Shown piece by piece: positions 26,762 to 35,499 of a stretch of DNA of 35,679 nucleotides (its first letter is position 1; every line of letters begins with the position of its first letter). The notes beneath the pieces were generated by a model. It did not search any database. It was given only the letters and a program-made list of their open reading frames with translations, and was not told where the DNA came from. A program made the translations under genes and the position numbers. Source of the DNA: Salinivibrio siamensis (GTDB taxonomy: Bacteria; Pseudomonadota; Gammaproteobacteria; Enterobacterales; Vibrionaceae); NCBI RefSeq assembly GCF_001996005.1, contig NZ_MUFB01000001.1:1-35679 (forward strand). Reading direction: 5' to 3'.

Positions 26762-27537
26762 GCCAGTTTAAAGTCCCAAGAAAGGTTGGATACTAGCCGG
26801 CAACGGTCGCATTTAAACAGAAAGATATCGTGTAACGGGGCCTCAAGCCGCCAAGGCTCGCCACACTGAGGGCATGGGCGATGAAGCTCACTCTCTTTAT
26901 CTTTACCGCCAACGCGATATTGATAGTAGTAAGTCGGCGTGCCAGTTAAGTACTCTATCCGCCCACGTAAATCCCAACCGCGCTGAAATAGGCGCGTATT
27001 GGGACACCCAATTTCATTCAAGCCTGCAAATTCGGCATCGCTGGCACCGGCCATTTGTAACTCATCACAGGCTTGCCATTCTGTTTGCCATTTGATGACC
27101 GCTTTGTGATCACCGTTAAAGGTGGCGGGTAAGCGATAAAGCGGGATGGGGAGCAGGGTATCGCCACAACGCAGCGGCGAACACGTGTGAACAAAGGTGG
27201 TGTAAAGCACTTGCCAGGTCGGTGAGACACTTGGAGCGGCTTGTTCTGAGTTCAAATCGCGCCCAAGCACACGCACTTTCGGTTGGGTTAAGCACGCATC
27301 GGCTAGCTGCTGTAAGGCCCGTTTCACTTGTGGGCTGTGAAAGCGTGGGTGCAAGGCGTCTTCATCTGGGCAGACAACACGAAGCTGAAACTGGCCCTCT
27401 TGCATCAAGATCGGAAACTCGCGTCCAAGCACCTGGCCATTATAACGTAATGCATCCATGAGGCCGTTGATAGTACGGTCGACCGCACTAACGGTGGTAT
27501 TATCAAAGCACTCAAAGGTCAGTTCCGTGAGAATCAT
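26758..27537 (-). CDS. DUF2310 zinc-ribbon protein
   Basis: The 259-residue protein belongs to the DUF2310 family, annotated as Zn-ribbon-containing and possibly nucleic-acid binding. The C-terminal ribbon is visible as CPQCGEPW (about 224-231) and FLFKCDRCRLVSNLS (about 243-257), giving four Cys. The N-terminal part (about 1-210) is a soluble alpha/beta domain without a recognised active site. The ATG overlaps the syd stop by 4 nt, so it is translated with syd, a pairing seen in Vibrionaceae. The function is unknown. Confidence 0.88.
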   Translation of the reverse strand: MILTELTFECFDNTTVSAVDRTINGLMDALRYNGQVLGREFPILMQEGQFQLRVVCPDEDALHPRFHSPQVKRALQQLADACLTQPKVRVLGRDLNSEQAAPSVSPTWQVLYTTFVHTCSPLRCGDTLLPIPLYRLPATFNGDHKAVIKWQTEWQACDELQMAGASDAEFAGLNEIGCPNTRLFQRGWDLRGRIEYLTGTPTYYYQYRVGGKDKESELHRPCPQCGEPWRLEAPLHDIFLFKCDRCRLVSNLSWDFKLA

Positions 27538-28082
27538 GCCACATCAACCTCTAATGCCGCGAGAAATGTTTCCAGGTTGGGGGCAATCACATCACGCGTC
27601 CCTTTATTAAGGGTTTCTCTGATCACTTCTCCGCTCATGTTATCAATTGCAATGATCACCATTTCATCGGCTGTGGTCGCAATAAAGACACTCGGCGTAA
27701 GCTTGCGCTGACGCTGCATCATCAGATGCCCCAAGATATTTTCTTGTAAGCGCGCCAAGTCATCATCACTCCATACCTGAAGCAAGCTTATCGACTCCCC
27801 CTGATAACGAACCGATAAATCTGCACAATAAAATGCGTTGTAAAAATCTTTAATATCGCTATGCAAACGCAACGCGATTGCTTGTTCTACATTGGCAAAG
27901 TCGGCCAAAGCGTCGCGCTTGACCGGTTGCCATTGTAGTTGGTGATCGTTTTCGCTCACAACACAGGGAGATGGCAAGCCAATGTAGGCATCTGTACAGG
28001 GTAAATGTTGATAATGACTCTGCCATACCGCCATATAATTCTGTGTTAGCGCCCAAAGGGCACGATGTACTGTGTTCTCCAT
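27534..28082 (-). CDS. syd: SecY-interacting protein Syd
   Basis: Syd is a peripheral inner-membrane protein that binds SecY and is thought to check for faulty SecYEG translocons. From the ATG at 28082 it has 182 residues (E. coli 181) and begins MENTVHRALWALTQNYMAVW. It continues with DAYIGLPSPCV, FYNAFYCADLSVRY and ATTADEMVIIAIDNMSGEV. An upstream extension to 28160 would overlap queF and is not family-like. It is divergent from queF and coupled to the DUF2310 gene. Its location next to csrB and queF matches the enterobacterial order. Confidence 0.96.
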   Translation of the reverse strand: MENTVHRALWALTQNYMAVWQSHYQHLPCTDAYIGLPSPCVVSENDHQLQWQPVKRDALADFANVEQAIALRLHSDIKDFYNAFYCADLSVRYQGESISLLQVWSDDDLARLQENILGHLMMQRQRKLTPSVFIATTADEMVIIAIDNMSGEVIRETLNKGTRDVIAPNLETFLAALEVDVA

Positions 28083-28145
28083 TCGCAACCTATAGCAAGA
28101 TTCAGTAAACTTTACCCATTCTACTTGAATCAATAGCAGATCCGT

Positions 28146-28994
28146 ATGAGCAATTATCAAGATGCCGATGCCCTCGCCAATTTATCACTTGGCGAAAAAA
28201 CAGATTATCCAACCCAGTACGATCCGTCACAACTACGTGCCGTCCCTCGCGCGCTAAATCGTCAGGCCATCGGACTAGATAATGCGCCGATGCCCTTTAC
28301 CGGTTACGACACCTGGACCTTGTATGAGCTGTCATGGCTCAACAAAAATGGTTTGCCCCAGGTCGCGATTGGCGAAGTCCGTCTACCGGCCTCTAGCCCC
28401 AACTTGATCGAGTCAAAATCATTTAAGCTTTACCTCAATAGCTTTAATCAAACCCGCTTTGATAACTGGCAACAGGTAGCTAACGCATTGCAAACCGATT
28501 TATCCGCCTGTGCGGGCGAAGAGGTGGATGTCACCTTATCACCGCTCAGTGAGTTAGAGGGAGAAACCATCGCTGGCCTAGCGGGTGAATGCATCGATCA
28601 CCAAGATATCAGCATCGATGACTACACATTTAACCCAGACTGGCTCGACGGTGCCGCTCAAGGCGCGGTTGTGTCTGAGACCCTTCACAGCCATTTACTC
28701 AAATCAAATTGCCTGATTACCAATCAGCCAGACTGGGGCTCGGTGAGAATCGCCTATAAAGGCAACAAGATAAACCGTGAGAAGCTGCTTCGCTACTTGG
28801 TGTCATTTCGTGAGCACAATGAGTTTCATGAGCAATGTGTGGAGCGCATTTTTATGGATATCATGCGTTTTTGCCAGCCAGAAAAGCTCACCGTTTATGC
28901 CCGTTACACGCGTCGCGGTGGTTTAGATATTAATCCATACCGTACGAACATGGGTAAAACACCAAGCGAAAACAACCGTTTGGCAAGACAATAA
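28146..28994 (+). CDS. queF: NADPH-dependent 7-cyano-7-deazaguanine reductase
   Basis: QueF reduces the nitrile of preQ0 to preQ1 with NADPH in queuosine biosynthesis, which modifies the wobble base of Asn, Asp, His and Tyr tRNAs. The 282 residues equal E. coli QueF, the long two-domain (unimodular) type. The catalytic Cys is in [13 protein letters not shown] (about C189), with the substrate-binding Glu in [12 protein letters not shown]. The N-terminal half is the family's degenerate T-fold domain (ARTGYDT-like [15 protein letters not shown]). It is followed by a strong terminator. Confidence 0.98.
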   Translation: MSNYQDADALANLSLGEKTDYPTQYDPSQLRAVPRALNRQAIGLDNAPMPFTGYDTWTLYELSWLNKNGLPQVAIGEVRLPASSPNLIESKSFKLYLNSFNQTRFDNWQQVANALQTDLSACAGEEVDVTLSPLSELEGETIAGLAGECIDHQDISIDDYTFNPDWLDGAAQGAVVSETLHSHLLKSNCLITNQPDWGSVRIAYKGNKINREKLLRYLVSFREHNEFHEQCVERIFMDIMRFCQPEKLTVYARYTRRGGLDINPYRTNMGKTPSENNRLARQ

Positions 28995-29000
28995 CACCAC

Positions 29001-29027
29001 AGGCTGCCTGCGGGCAGCCTTTCTCTC
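29001..29027 (+). terminator. Rho-independent terminator after queF
   Basis: A perfect 8-bp stem (AGGCTGCC / GGCAGCCT) with a TGCG tetraloop is followed by TTTCTCTC. It lies 7 nt after the queF stop on the plus strand. Confidence 0.78.
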
Positions 29028-29051
29028 ATCGCTTTATTTAGAGGATGGCGC

Positions 29052-31397
29052 ATGCGCATCAGCCGACTACTCGTAGGCCTGCTTTTTTGGTTAACGTCGA
29101 TAACGGCGTTTGCCGCTATCCACTCCTCACCTGTGCTAACCAATGCCGAAAAGCTTCTCGAGACCTCTCCAGCGCAATCGTTGGAAATCAGCAATCGGTT
29201 TTTAGCCCAACGCCGCCTAACCACAGGTGCCAACCGCTCACACGTCAATAACGACACGGATCGCTCGATTCGCACGCCATTGCATACCGTGTATGCCTAT
29301 TTGATCAGTGCCCGAGCCTATGCGTATCTCGATCAACCCATAGAGGCTAAAGCCGCGCTACAAAAAGCGTATCAAGTGGTCGATGAATACGACTTAAAAC
29401 ACGTACAAGTGCAAGTTTTACTGACCGAGGCCTCTCTTATCTGGCACCTTGATCGCGACTCGACGCGCGCCTTAGCGACACTCGATGCCGCCCAAAAAGC
29501 GATTGAAACCTTGCCGGAAAACAGCTTAAACGGCCAAGCAAGCCGCTTTAAAAGCGCTTTACTGCGTGCCAATATTCTCGCGGCGACCGCAGACAGTGAA
29601 ACCGCGCTTGTCGCCTATGAGAATGCGCGAAGCCAGCTTAGCAATGATCCCCAAGACTTGCGGGATAAAGTCGAGTTTCAGCTCTCGTTGGGCGGCTTTT
29701 TACTCGACCAAAAGCAACATGAAAGTGCCCTGACCGAGTTACTCAGTGCTTTCTGGATAGCAAGCGAGAACGAATACACGGCATTGATTGCGGGTGCCAA
29801 TATGAAGCTGGCCAAGCTGTATAACCAGCAAGGCGTGCTTAATCAAGCCCTTGAGCACGCGAACCAAGCCGCTGCCTTTTTTGAGCACTTCTCATTAAGC
29901 CGACGTTTATCAGCGTCACAGCGCCTATTAGCCACCATTTATGAGCAGCAAGCCCGTTATAATTTTGCCTTGGTGCATTATTTTAATGCGCTTGAAATTG
30001 AGCAAGCACTCGGTCGCCTCCAACCGCTTGCGCAAGTCCACTTAGCCATCGCTCGCACTTATTATCAGCTAGAGCATTTCCCGCTCAGTGACAGATACAT
30101 TCAAGATGCGTTAAGACTGGTCGGTAGCCTACCCAACTCGCCGCTGACCACACAGGCAATGTTGTTACAAGGACGTATTCATCTTGCACTGTCTCAACCA
30201 AAGCAAGCAGAGAAAGAAATTCGCACCGCACTGGAGCGAGCAGAGGTAGAAAAAGACCGCAAAACCATGACGATGGCGCATCATGCCCTCTCCAAAGCCT
30301 TGGAATCGCAAGGCAAGTATCAAGCGGCTCTGATGATGCAACGTGATTATGAAAAGCTGCGCGCACAGCAAACACAATCAGAGCAACAGCAACAAGCCGA
30401 TACCTTTAAACAACAACAGCGTGTGGTCGAGCGACAGCTACAGATGGATGAATTGCAGCGCCAGCTAGATAGCGCACACCAAGAGCAGCTCCACCTACAA
30501 AAGGTCAACTATTTCCTACTAGGCAGCCTTGGGGTGTTAGTGACCATTGTTTACCTTCGTCATCGTGCCGCGGTGATGCGTCAGGGAGAACTCGAAGAGC
30601 TGCGTGATGACTTTTATACGCACCCGCGCACCGGGCTGAGGAACTTACGCATGCTGAATGCCAAGTTACCGCGTTCGTTGGAAAAAAGTAACGCCAACTT
30701 TGAGCAATGGTATCTGAACGACATGATCCACCAGCCACTCAGTGATCGGCTACGCTTTGCCATGTTCGATGTCGCCTTTCTAAAAGCGCTATTTTTGCGT
30801 CTCGGCTATCAAAGGGCGCAAGATATCGAGCGTCAGCTTGGCGACTATTTGTCCGAGCGTGTCACTCAATCTGGCCGCTTATATCATTTCGCCGATACCT
30901 TGTTTATTTATATCGAGACCAATTGGGATCAAGATACCCAGCCTGATGCGCTTGCTCATTTTGTGCAGTCTTTGATCGCAGACTTTGTCAGCCACTACCA
31001 AAGCTGTCAGGCACAAACGGTGAATGCAGGTCACCAACCTCCAGCGCTCACGCCGCAAGTCGCCATTGGTCTCGCGGAATACCCTTTTTTACCGCGCGCG
31101 TACACATCGATTAATGACCAAGAGTTAATCGAGATTTTATTAACGGCTACTCATCAAGCCAGTGATCTCGCGCAACAGACCGGAGAAAGTCATTGGGTAC
31201 ACTTTAGCGCGATTAACACAGCGCCCGCCGCGAGCTTCGTGAACACCAACTTACGTCATGCTTGCTTGAAAGGGATTGACTCTGGATTGGTAAAGGTTAA
31301 ATCTTCAGCGAACGACTTATTGAACTGGCAGAAGGATCACGAATCTGATAAAAAGCCATCGTCAGTTATTGATGATCAGAGCAATAAGTCGGTATAG
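29052..31397 (+). CDS. Membrane TPR protein with a degenerate GGDEF-like C-terminal domain
   Basis: The 781-residue protein has a signal peptide (RISRLLVGLLFWLTSITAFA). A long periplasmic tetratricopeptide-repeat region follows (about 70-440, with units such as AYLDQPIEAKAALQKAY, LYNQQGVLNQALEHANQAA and YEQQARYNFALVHYFNAL). Then come a Gln-rich coiled coil (about 440-480), one membrane segment (about 483-503) and a cytoplasmic domain. That domain has the order of a GGDEF domain (HPRTGLRNLRML for DxLTGLxNRR, then FAMFDVAFLKALFLRLGYQ), but GGDEF is replaced by FADTLFIYIE and the I-site is gone. It should not make c-di-GMP. A sensing or partner-binding role is inferred. The start has GAGGA at 7 nt. 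It lies directly upstream of an intact cyclase. Confidence 0.85.
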   Translation: MRISRLLVGLLFWLTSITAFAAIHSSPVLTNAEKLLETSPAQSLEISNRFLAQRRLTTGANRSHVNNDTDRSIRTPLHTVYAYLISARAYAYLDQPIEAKAALQKAYQVVDEYDLKHVQVQVLLTEASLIWHLDRDSTRALATLDAAQKAIETLPENSLNGQASRFKSALLRANILAATADSETALVAYENARSQLSNDPQDLRDKVEFQLSLGGFLLDQKQHESALTELLSAFWIASENEYTALIAGANMKLAKLYNQQGVLNQALEHANQAAAFFEHFSLSRRLSASQRLLATIYEQQARYNFALVHYFNALEIEQALGRLQPLAQVHLAIARTYYQLEHFPLSDRYIQDALRLVGSLPNSPLTTQAMLLQGRIHLALSQPKQAEKEIRTALERAEVEKDRKTMTMAHHALSKALESQGKYQAALMMQRDYEKLRAQQTQSEQQQQADTFKQQQRVVERQLQMDELQRQLDSAHQEQLHLQKVNYFLLGSLGVLVTIVYLRHRAAVMRQGELEELRDDFYTHPRTGLRNLRMLNAKLPRSLEKSNANFEQWYLNDMIHQPLSDRLRFAMFDVAFLKALFLRLGYQRAQDIERQLGDYLSERVTQSGRLYHFADTLFIYIETNWDQDTQPDALAHFVQSLIADFVSHYQSCQAQTVNAGHQPPALTPQVAIGLAEYPFLPRAYTSINDQELIEILLTATHQASDLAQQTGESHWVHFSAINTAPAASFVNTNLRHACLKGIDSGLVKVKSSANDLLNWQKDHESDKKPSSVIDDQSNKSV

Positions 31398-31449
31398 CTA
31401 CAGGTAGTTAGTGAAACTGTTTTCGCTACCAATGGCGCCAAAACGCGAA

Positions 31450-31455
31450 TATAAT
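31450..31455 (+). promoter_or_regulatory. Possible -10 element for the diguanylate cyclase gene
   Basis: A perfect TATAAT lies 19 nt before the ATG at 31475. No good -35 is visible at 16-18 bp. If used, the message would have a very short leader with little ribosome-binding sequence, so the call is weak. Confidence 0.35.
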
Positions 31456-31474
31456 CAGGTATTTCCTCGATAAA

Positions 31475-33031
31475 ATGACTAAGTCCACCCCATCACCGTT
31501 GTCGGCCCAGCCCGCTCAGGCGGGTAATAATGCGTCGCCCTCAACGTATCGGGAGCTGGCGCTTAAGTCGCGTCGAGAAATCCATAGCCTTAAACGGCTG
31601 GTTTCGCGCTTTATCGCCACGTGCTCGGGTAAAAATAACTTGGTCGACCAAAAACTGGCCGAGTTCCGTGACGTATTGTATTCAACGCAGGATGTTAGCG
31701 CGTTGCTTCCGCGTTTAGCCGTTATTGAACGCATGGTGGGTCATCAAAACATGACACAAGCAAAAGCACAGTCACACCTCGATGAGCAATTTCACACCAG
31801 TGGTGAAACACTACAGCGAGTGACAGGTCTCCCCGCTCAATTGAAACGTGACTTGCGAGATCTATTAGCGCAACCGGCGAACGGTGATACCGAACGCACA
31901 CAACACCTCATTAAGTTACTTCAGCTTTACGAACGCGCCGTGACCTTGCAAGTTGCTAGGCCCCGCACCCAACAAACACCAGACATCGACAACGATCAGA
32001 TACGTCGCGTCGCTGATGAACTACAAAACCTGATTACAGAGCTCGATATCAACGGTCAAGCAGGCGATAAGTTGCTTGAAATCCGCCGTGAACTGCTGAC
32101 CGATATATCACCGGCTACCGTGGTGTCTTTGACGTTGGCGGCACTCAAACTGATTCTGGAAGCCACCCAATCAGAGCGGCGGGCTTCGCAGCAATTTCTC
32201 AGTCAAGTCAATGATGACCTCGTCTCAATAAGCCAACAAAATACCCGTGCGCATGATCATGCGACACAACTACGGCTGGCACATCAAGGTGTCGATCAGC
32301 GCCTCGATCGCACCATTAACGATATTGAACACGAACTCAAACGGAAAGGCGCGGCAAAAGCCAACCCAGAAGCCGCATTAACCCAAGCGCTTGCAGAGCT
32401 GAAAGTGATCGCGCAAGAAAACAAAGCGCTCAAAAATCGCGAACAAGCCTTGGAAGAGCAGTTGGCACACAATCAGAACCAACTTAGCGCCTTAGCAGAG
32501 CAAACCCTCGATCAACATCGTCGCGTCGGCGACCAAGAACGTAAACGCCTGTTAGACCCGCTGACCCGCGTCTACAACCGTGCCGCCCTTAACGATCGTT
32601 TGGAGCATGAGTACCGGTTATGGAAAAAGTACCAGCGCGAGTTTTGCCTTGCCGTCATTGATCTTGACCACTTTAAACAAGTGAATCAACAATTTGGCTA
32701 CGAAGTCGGTGATAAAGCGTTGAAAATTATCGCGCGCAGCATCTACCAATGTCTGCGCGACACCGACTTTATTGCCCGCTTTGGTGGCGAAGAGTTTGTC
32801 ATTTTACTGCCTGATGCGGATGATGAAACGCGGACCGATATTTTGGCCAATATTAGCCACACCATTCGCAAACTCCCGCTGAAGTTTAAAAACGAGCGCG
32901 TTTCAATTAGCGTCTCAATTGGTGCCACCCTCTTCCAAGGTGAGGATACCCCCACGCCGGTGCTAGAGCGTGCTGACCAAGCGCTCTATCAAGCGAAAAA
33001 CAGTGGTCGCAACCAAATCATCTGGTGTTAA
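31475..33031 (+). CDS. Diguanylate cyclase (GGDEF protein, CdgG-like position)
   Basis: The 518-residue protein makes the second messenger c-di-GMP from GTP. It has no signal peptide or membrane segment, so it looks cytoplasmic. Residues 1-340 are helical and Gln-rich with a long coiled coil (about 270-350), probably for dimerisation or contact with a partner. The GGDEF domain (about 352-518) has DPLTRVYNRAAL, VIDLDHFKQVNQQFGYEVGD, the inhibitory I-site RDTD at 428-431 and an intact GGEEF at 437-441, exactly five residues apart. It should be active and product-inhibited. A V. cholerae GGDEF protein, CdgG, sits in what I recall as a similar neighbourhood (from memory) but is described as having a degenerate site; here the site is intact. 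It lies 77 nt downstream of the TPR gene. Confidence 0.93.
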   Translation: MTKSTPSPLSAQPAQAGNNASPSTYRELALKSRREIHSLKRLVSRFIATCSGKNNLVDQKLAEFRDVLYSTQDVSALLPRLAVIERMVGHQNMTQAKAQSHLDEQFHTSGETLQRVTGLPAQLKRDLRDLLAQPANGDTERTQHLIKLLQLYERAVTLQVARPRTQQTPDIDNDQIRRVADELQNLITELDINGQAGDKLLEIRRELLTDISPATVVSLTLAALKLILEATQSERRASQQFLSQVNDDLVSISQQNTRAHDHATQLRLAHQGVDQRLDRTINDIEHELKRKGAAKANPEAALTQALAELKVIAQENKALKNREQALEEQLAHNQNQLSALAEQTLDQHRRVGDQERKRLLDPLTRVYNRAALNDRLEHEYRLWKKYQREFCLAVIDLDHFKQVNQQFGYEVGDKALKIIARSIYQCLRDTDFIARFGGEEFVILLPDADDETRTDILANISHTIRKLPLKFKNERVSISVSIGATLFQGEDTPTPVLERADQALYQAKNSGRNQIIWC

Positions 33032-33056
33032 TTTTTACTGGTCAATTGTGGCTAGC

Positions 33057-33087
33057 GTGTGTATTTTTAATTAACACACTGATTTTT
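33057..33087 (+). terminator. Possible terminator after the diguanylate cyclase gene
   Basis: A 6-bp stem (GTGTGT / ACACAC) with an AT-rich 11-nt loop is followed by TGATTTTT. The stem is short, so this is a weak intrinsic terminator at best. Confidence 0.4.
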
Positions 33088-33150
33088 ATAGCACCGCTCG
33101 ACAGCCTGGCTTGCGTTAAACAGGATGTCGGCGTGTAAGAGGTTGTCGCT

Positions 33151-34506
33151 ATGATCACACACATTAGTCCGATTGGAACGATGGATCTGCTTTCTCAAAT
33201 CGAGGTCGATCGTTTAAAAGCCAGCGCCAGCAGTGATCTGTACCGCTTATACCGCAACTGCTCATTGGCCGTTTTAAATTCAGGCAGCCATACAGACAGC
33301 TCCAAAGCACTTCTTGAAAAACACGCCAACTTTGAAATTCGCGTGTTGCGCCGAGAGCGGGGCATCAAACTCGAGCTGGTTAATCCACCGGATCATGCCT
33401 TTGTCGACGGTAAGATCATTCGCGGCATTCAAGAGCATATGTTCTCGGTACTACGCGACATTATTCACGTCAATGTGCAGCTCGAGCATAGTCCTGCCCT
33501 CAACCTCGATAGCTCACCGCATATCACTAACTTAATATTCGGTATCTTGCGTAATGCGAAAACGCTCCGTCCGCGAGTCGATCCTAATTTAGTGGTTTGC
33601 TGGGGGGGGCATTCAATCAACGACATCGAATATCAATACACGCGTGAAGTGGGTCATGAGCTTGGTCTGCGTGAACTGGATATTTGTACGGGGTGTGGCC
33701 CTGGTGCGATGGAGGGGCCAATGAAAGGCGCAGCCATCGGCCATGCCAAGCAGCGCACGTATGACAGCCGATTTATTGGCTTAACCGAGCCCTCTATTAT
33801 CGCTGCTGAGCCGCCGAACCCCATGGTTAACGAGCTGGTGATCATGCCCGATATTGAAAAGCGCCTAGAGGCATTTGTCCGTATCGCGCATGGGATTGTC
33901 ATTTTCCCAGGTGGCGCAGGGACAGCGGAAGAGCTGCTGTATATTCTTGGCATCATGATGCACCCTGATAACCGCTCACAGCCTTTGCCTATCGTGTTAA
34001 CCGGCCCGAAAGAAAGTGAAGATTACTTTCGCGATATCGATGCCTTTATTCGTGATGTATTGGGCGAGGAAGCCACCCAATATTATGAAATCGTGATTGA
34101 CGATCCAGCCAAAGCCGCACGATTAATGAAAAATGCCATGCCTGCCGTCAAAGAGCATCGCAAAGCCACCGGCGATGCCTACTCGTACAATTGGTCATTG
34201 AAAATCGAGCCGGACTTCCAACATCCCTTTGCGCCAACACACGAAAACATGGCTAACCTCAACTTGCACATGAATCAGCGCCCAGAGTTACTCGCTTCAG
34301 CGTTACGTCAGGCATTCTCGGGCATTGTGGCAGGGAATGTTAAAGACGAGGGGATGCGCAATATCGAGCAACACGGCCCATTTAAAATTGATGGGGACAA
34401 GTATTTGATGGCAAAAATGGACAAACTGTTACAAAGCTTCGTCGACCAACAACGGATGAAGCTGCCAGGCACCGCCTATGTGCCGTGCTATGAGATTGTT
34501 TCCTAG
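33151..34506 (+). CDS. ppnN: Nucleotide 5'-monophosphate nucleosidase PpnN
   Basis: PpnN (YgdH) splits purine and pyrimidine nucleoside monophosphates into base and ribose 5-phosphate. In E. coli it is stimulated by (p)ppGpp, linking nucleotide salvage to starvation. The 451 residues (E. coli 454) include the family N-terminal domain ([20 protein letters not shown]) and the LOG-like nucleosidase core with [20 protein letters not shown]. The [15 protein letters not shown] motif near residue 254 is the PGGxGTxxE signature. A C-terminal family domain follows. It precedes xni; in E. coli ppnN and xni are also close, with two other genes between. Confidence 0.97.
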   Translation: MITHISPIGTMDLLSQIEVDRLKASASSDLYRLYRNCSLAVLNSGSHTDSSKALLEKHANFEIRVLRRERGIKLELVNPPDHAFVDGKIIRGIQEHMFSVLRDIIHVNVQLEHSPALNLDSSPHITNLIFGILRNAKTLRPRVDPNLVVCWGGHSINDIEYQYTREVGHELGLRELDICTGCGPGAMEGPMKGAAIGHAKQRTYDSRFIGLTEPSIIAAEPPNPMVNELVIMPDIEKRLEAFVRIAHGIVIFPGGAGTAEELLYILGIMMHPDNRSQPLPIVLTGPKESEDYFRDIDAFIRDVLGEEATQYYEIVIDDPAKAARLMKNAMPAVKEHRKATGDAYSYNWSLKIEPDFQHPFAPTHENMANLNLHMNQRPELLASALRQAFSGIVAGNVKDEGMRNIEQHGPFKIDGDKYLMAKMDKLLQSFVDQQRMKLPGTAYVPCYEIVS

Positions 34507-34579
34507 CCTGAACGCGCACTGAGCCGGCGAGCTGTCGATAACCTGCATCTCGCACACTGCGTTATGCCACTAACACAGG

Positions 34580-34585
34580 TATAAT
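34580..34585 (+). promoter_or_regulatory. -10 element of a probable xni promoter
   Basis: A perfect TATAAT is followed by a GC-rich discriminator (GCGCGG) and lies 37 nt before the xni ATG. The -35 region (CTGCGT at 17 bp) is poor. The element also argues against starting xni at 34584, which would fall inside it. Confidence 0.5.
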
Positions 34586-34622
34586 GCGCGGCTCATGCTG
34601 CGCGTTATTACTGGTTTTTATT

Positions 34623-35414
34623 ATGTCTAACCTCCATGTTGTCATTATCGATGCAATGAACCTCATTCGCCGCGTCCACGCGGCTCAGCCTGAGGGCGAT
34701 GCCATCGACACCACGGTGAATGCCTGCCTCAAAACCCTCAATAAAATCATCAATCATAGCCAGCCGAGCCATATTATTGCTGTCTTTGATCACCTAGGTA
34801 ATGATCGTGGCTGGCGCGCAGAGATCTTGCCGGCATACAAACAACACCGTAAACCAATGCCTGCAGTACTCGAGCAAGGATTAGATGCGATTCAAGATGC
34901 ATTTTGGCAGCACGGCGTCGACTCGTTGCTTTCTCAAGGCGATGAAGCTGACGACATGATTGCCACCCTGGCTTTAAAAGTGGCCGAGCACCGGCAAGAT
35001 GTCACAATCGTATCGACTGACAAAGGCTACTGTCAGCTATTGCAACCGACAGTCAGGATCCGCGATTACTTTCAGCAGCGCTGGTTAGATCTCGCCTTCG
35101 TCCAATCACAATTCGGCGTTCGTCCAGAGCAGCTTTGCGATTTTTGGGGGCTCGCAGGGATCAGCAGTAGTGAGATCAGTGGCGTGCCAGGGATCGGTCC
35201 CAAAACGGCCGCCAGCTTGCTGAGCGACTATGCCACTATCGATGCAGTGTTCGCTGCTGAGGATCTGGCACCAAAGTGGCAAAAAAAACTCAACGGTCAT
35301 TATGAGCTGGCTCAACGTTGCAAAAAGGTCGCGCAACTAAAAACGGATATCCCACTAGGCTTTAACCTACAAGATATCCGTTTTGAACCTGCCGCTGAGG
35401 GCCAACCCTCGTAA
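34623..35414 (+). CDS. xni: Flap endonuclease Xni (ExoIX)
   Basis: Xni is a short homologue of the 5' nuclease domain of DNA polymerase I. It cleaves flap structures in DNA and may help process replication intermediates. The 263-residue protein (E. coli 251) begins VVIIDAMNLIRRVH and has GWRAEILPAYKQHRKPMP, GDEADDMIATLALK, TIVSTDKGYCQLL and IRDYFQQRW. The helix-three-turn-helix is VPGIGPKTAASLL. The ATG at 34623 matches the family N-terminus; an upstream ATG at 34584 lies in the promoter. It is convergent with rlmM. Confidence 0.96.
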   Translation: MSNLHVVIIDAMNLIRRVHAAQPEGDAIDTTVNACLKTLNKIINHSQPSHIIAVFDHLGNDRGWRAEILPAYKQHRKPMPAVLEQGLDAIQDAFWQHGVDSLLSQGDEADDMIATLALKVAEHRQDVTIVSTDKGYCQLLQPTVRIRDYFQQRWLDLAFVQSQFGVRPEQLCDFWGLAGISSSEISGVPGIGPKTAASLLSDYATIDAVFAAEDLAPKWQKKLNGHYELAQRCKKVAQLKTDIPLGFNLQDIRFEPAAEGQPS

Positions 35415-35499
35415 CCGTATTCAGTGGTGATGAAGTTCAGTGGTGATGAATAAGTATAAAGCCGGTATGCGGTGCTAAGATAGGCCCACACTGCTGCAT
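35415..35499. repeat. Short intergenic region with a tandem duplication (two copies of about 16 bp)
   Basis: Between the convergent xni and rlmM stops, TTCAGTGGTGATGAA occurs twice head to tail at 35420-35434 and 35436-35450. This looks like a recent local duplication. No terminator hairpin is obvious here for either gene. Confidence 0.7.

Noticed and set aside
29052-31397. TPR protein considered as a sensor histidine kinase or as an active cyclase
   Set aside because: There is no H-box or ATPase motif, and GGDEF and I-site residues are replaced, so neither activity is supported.
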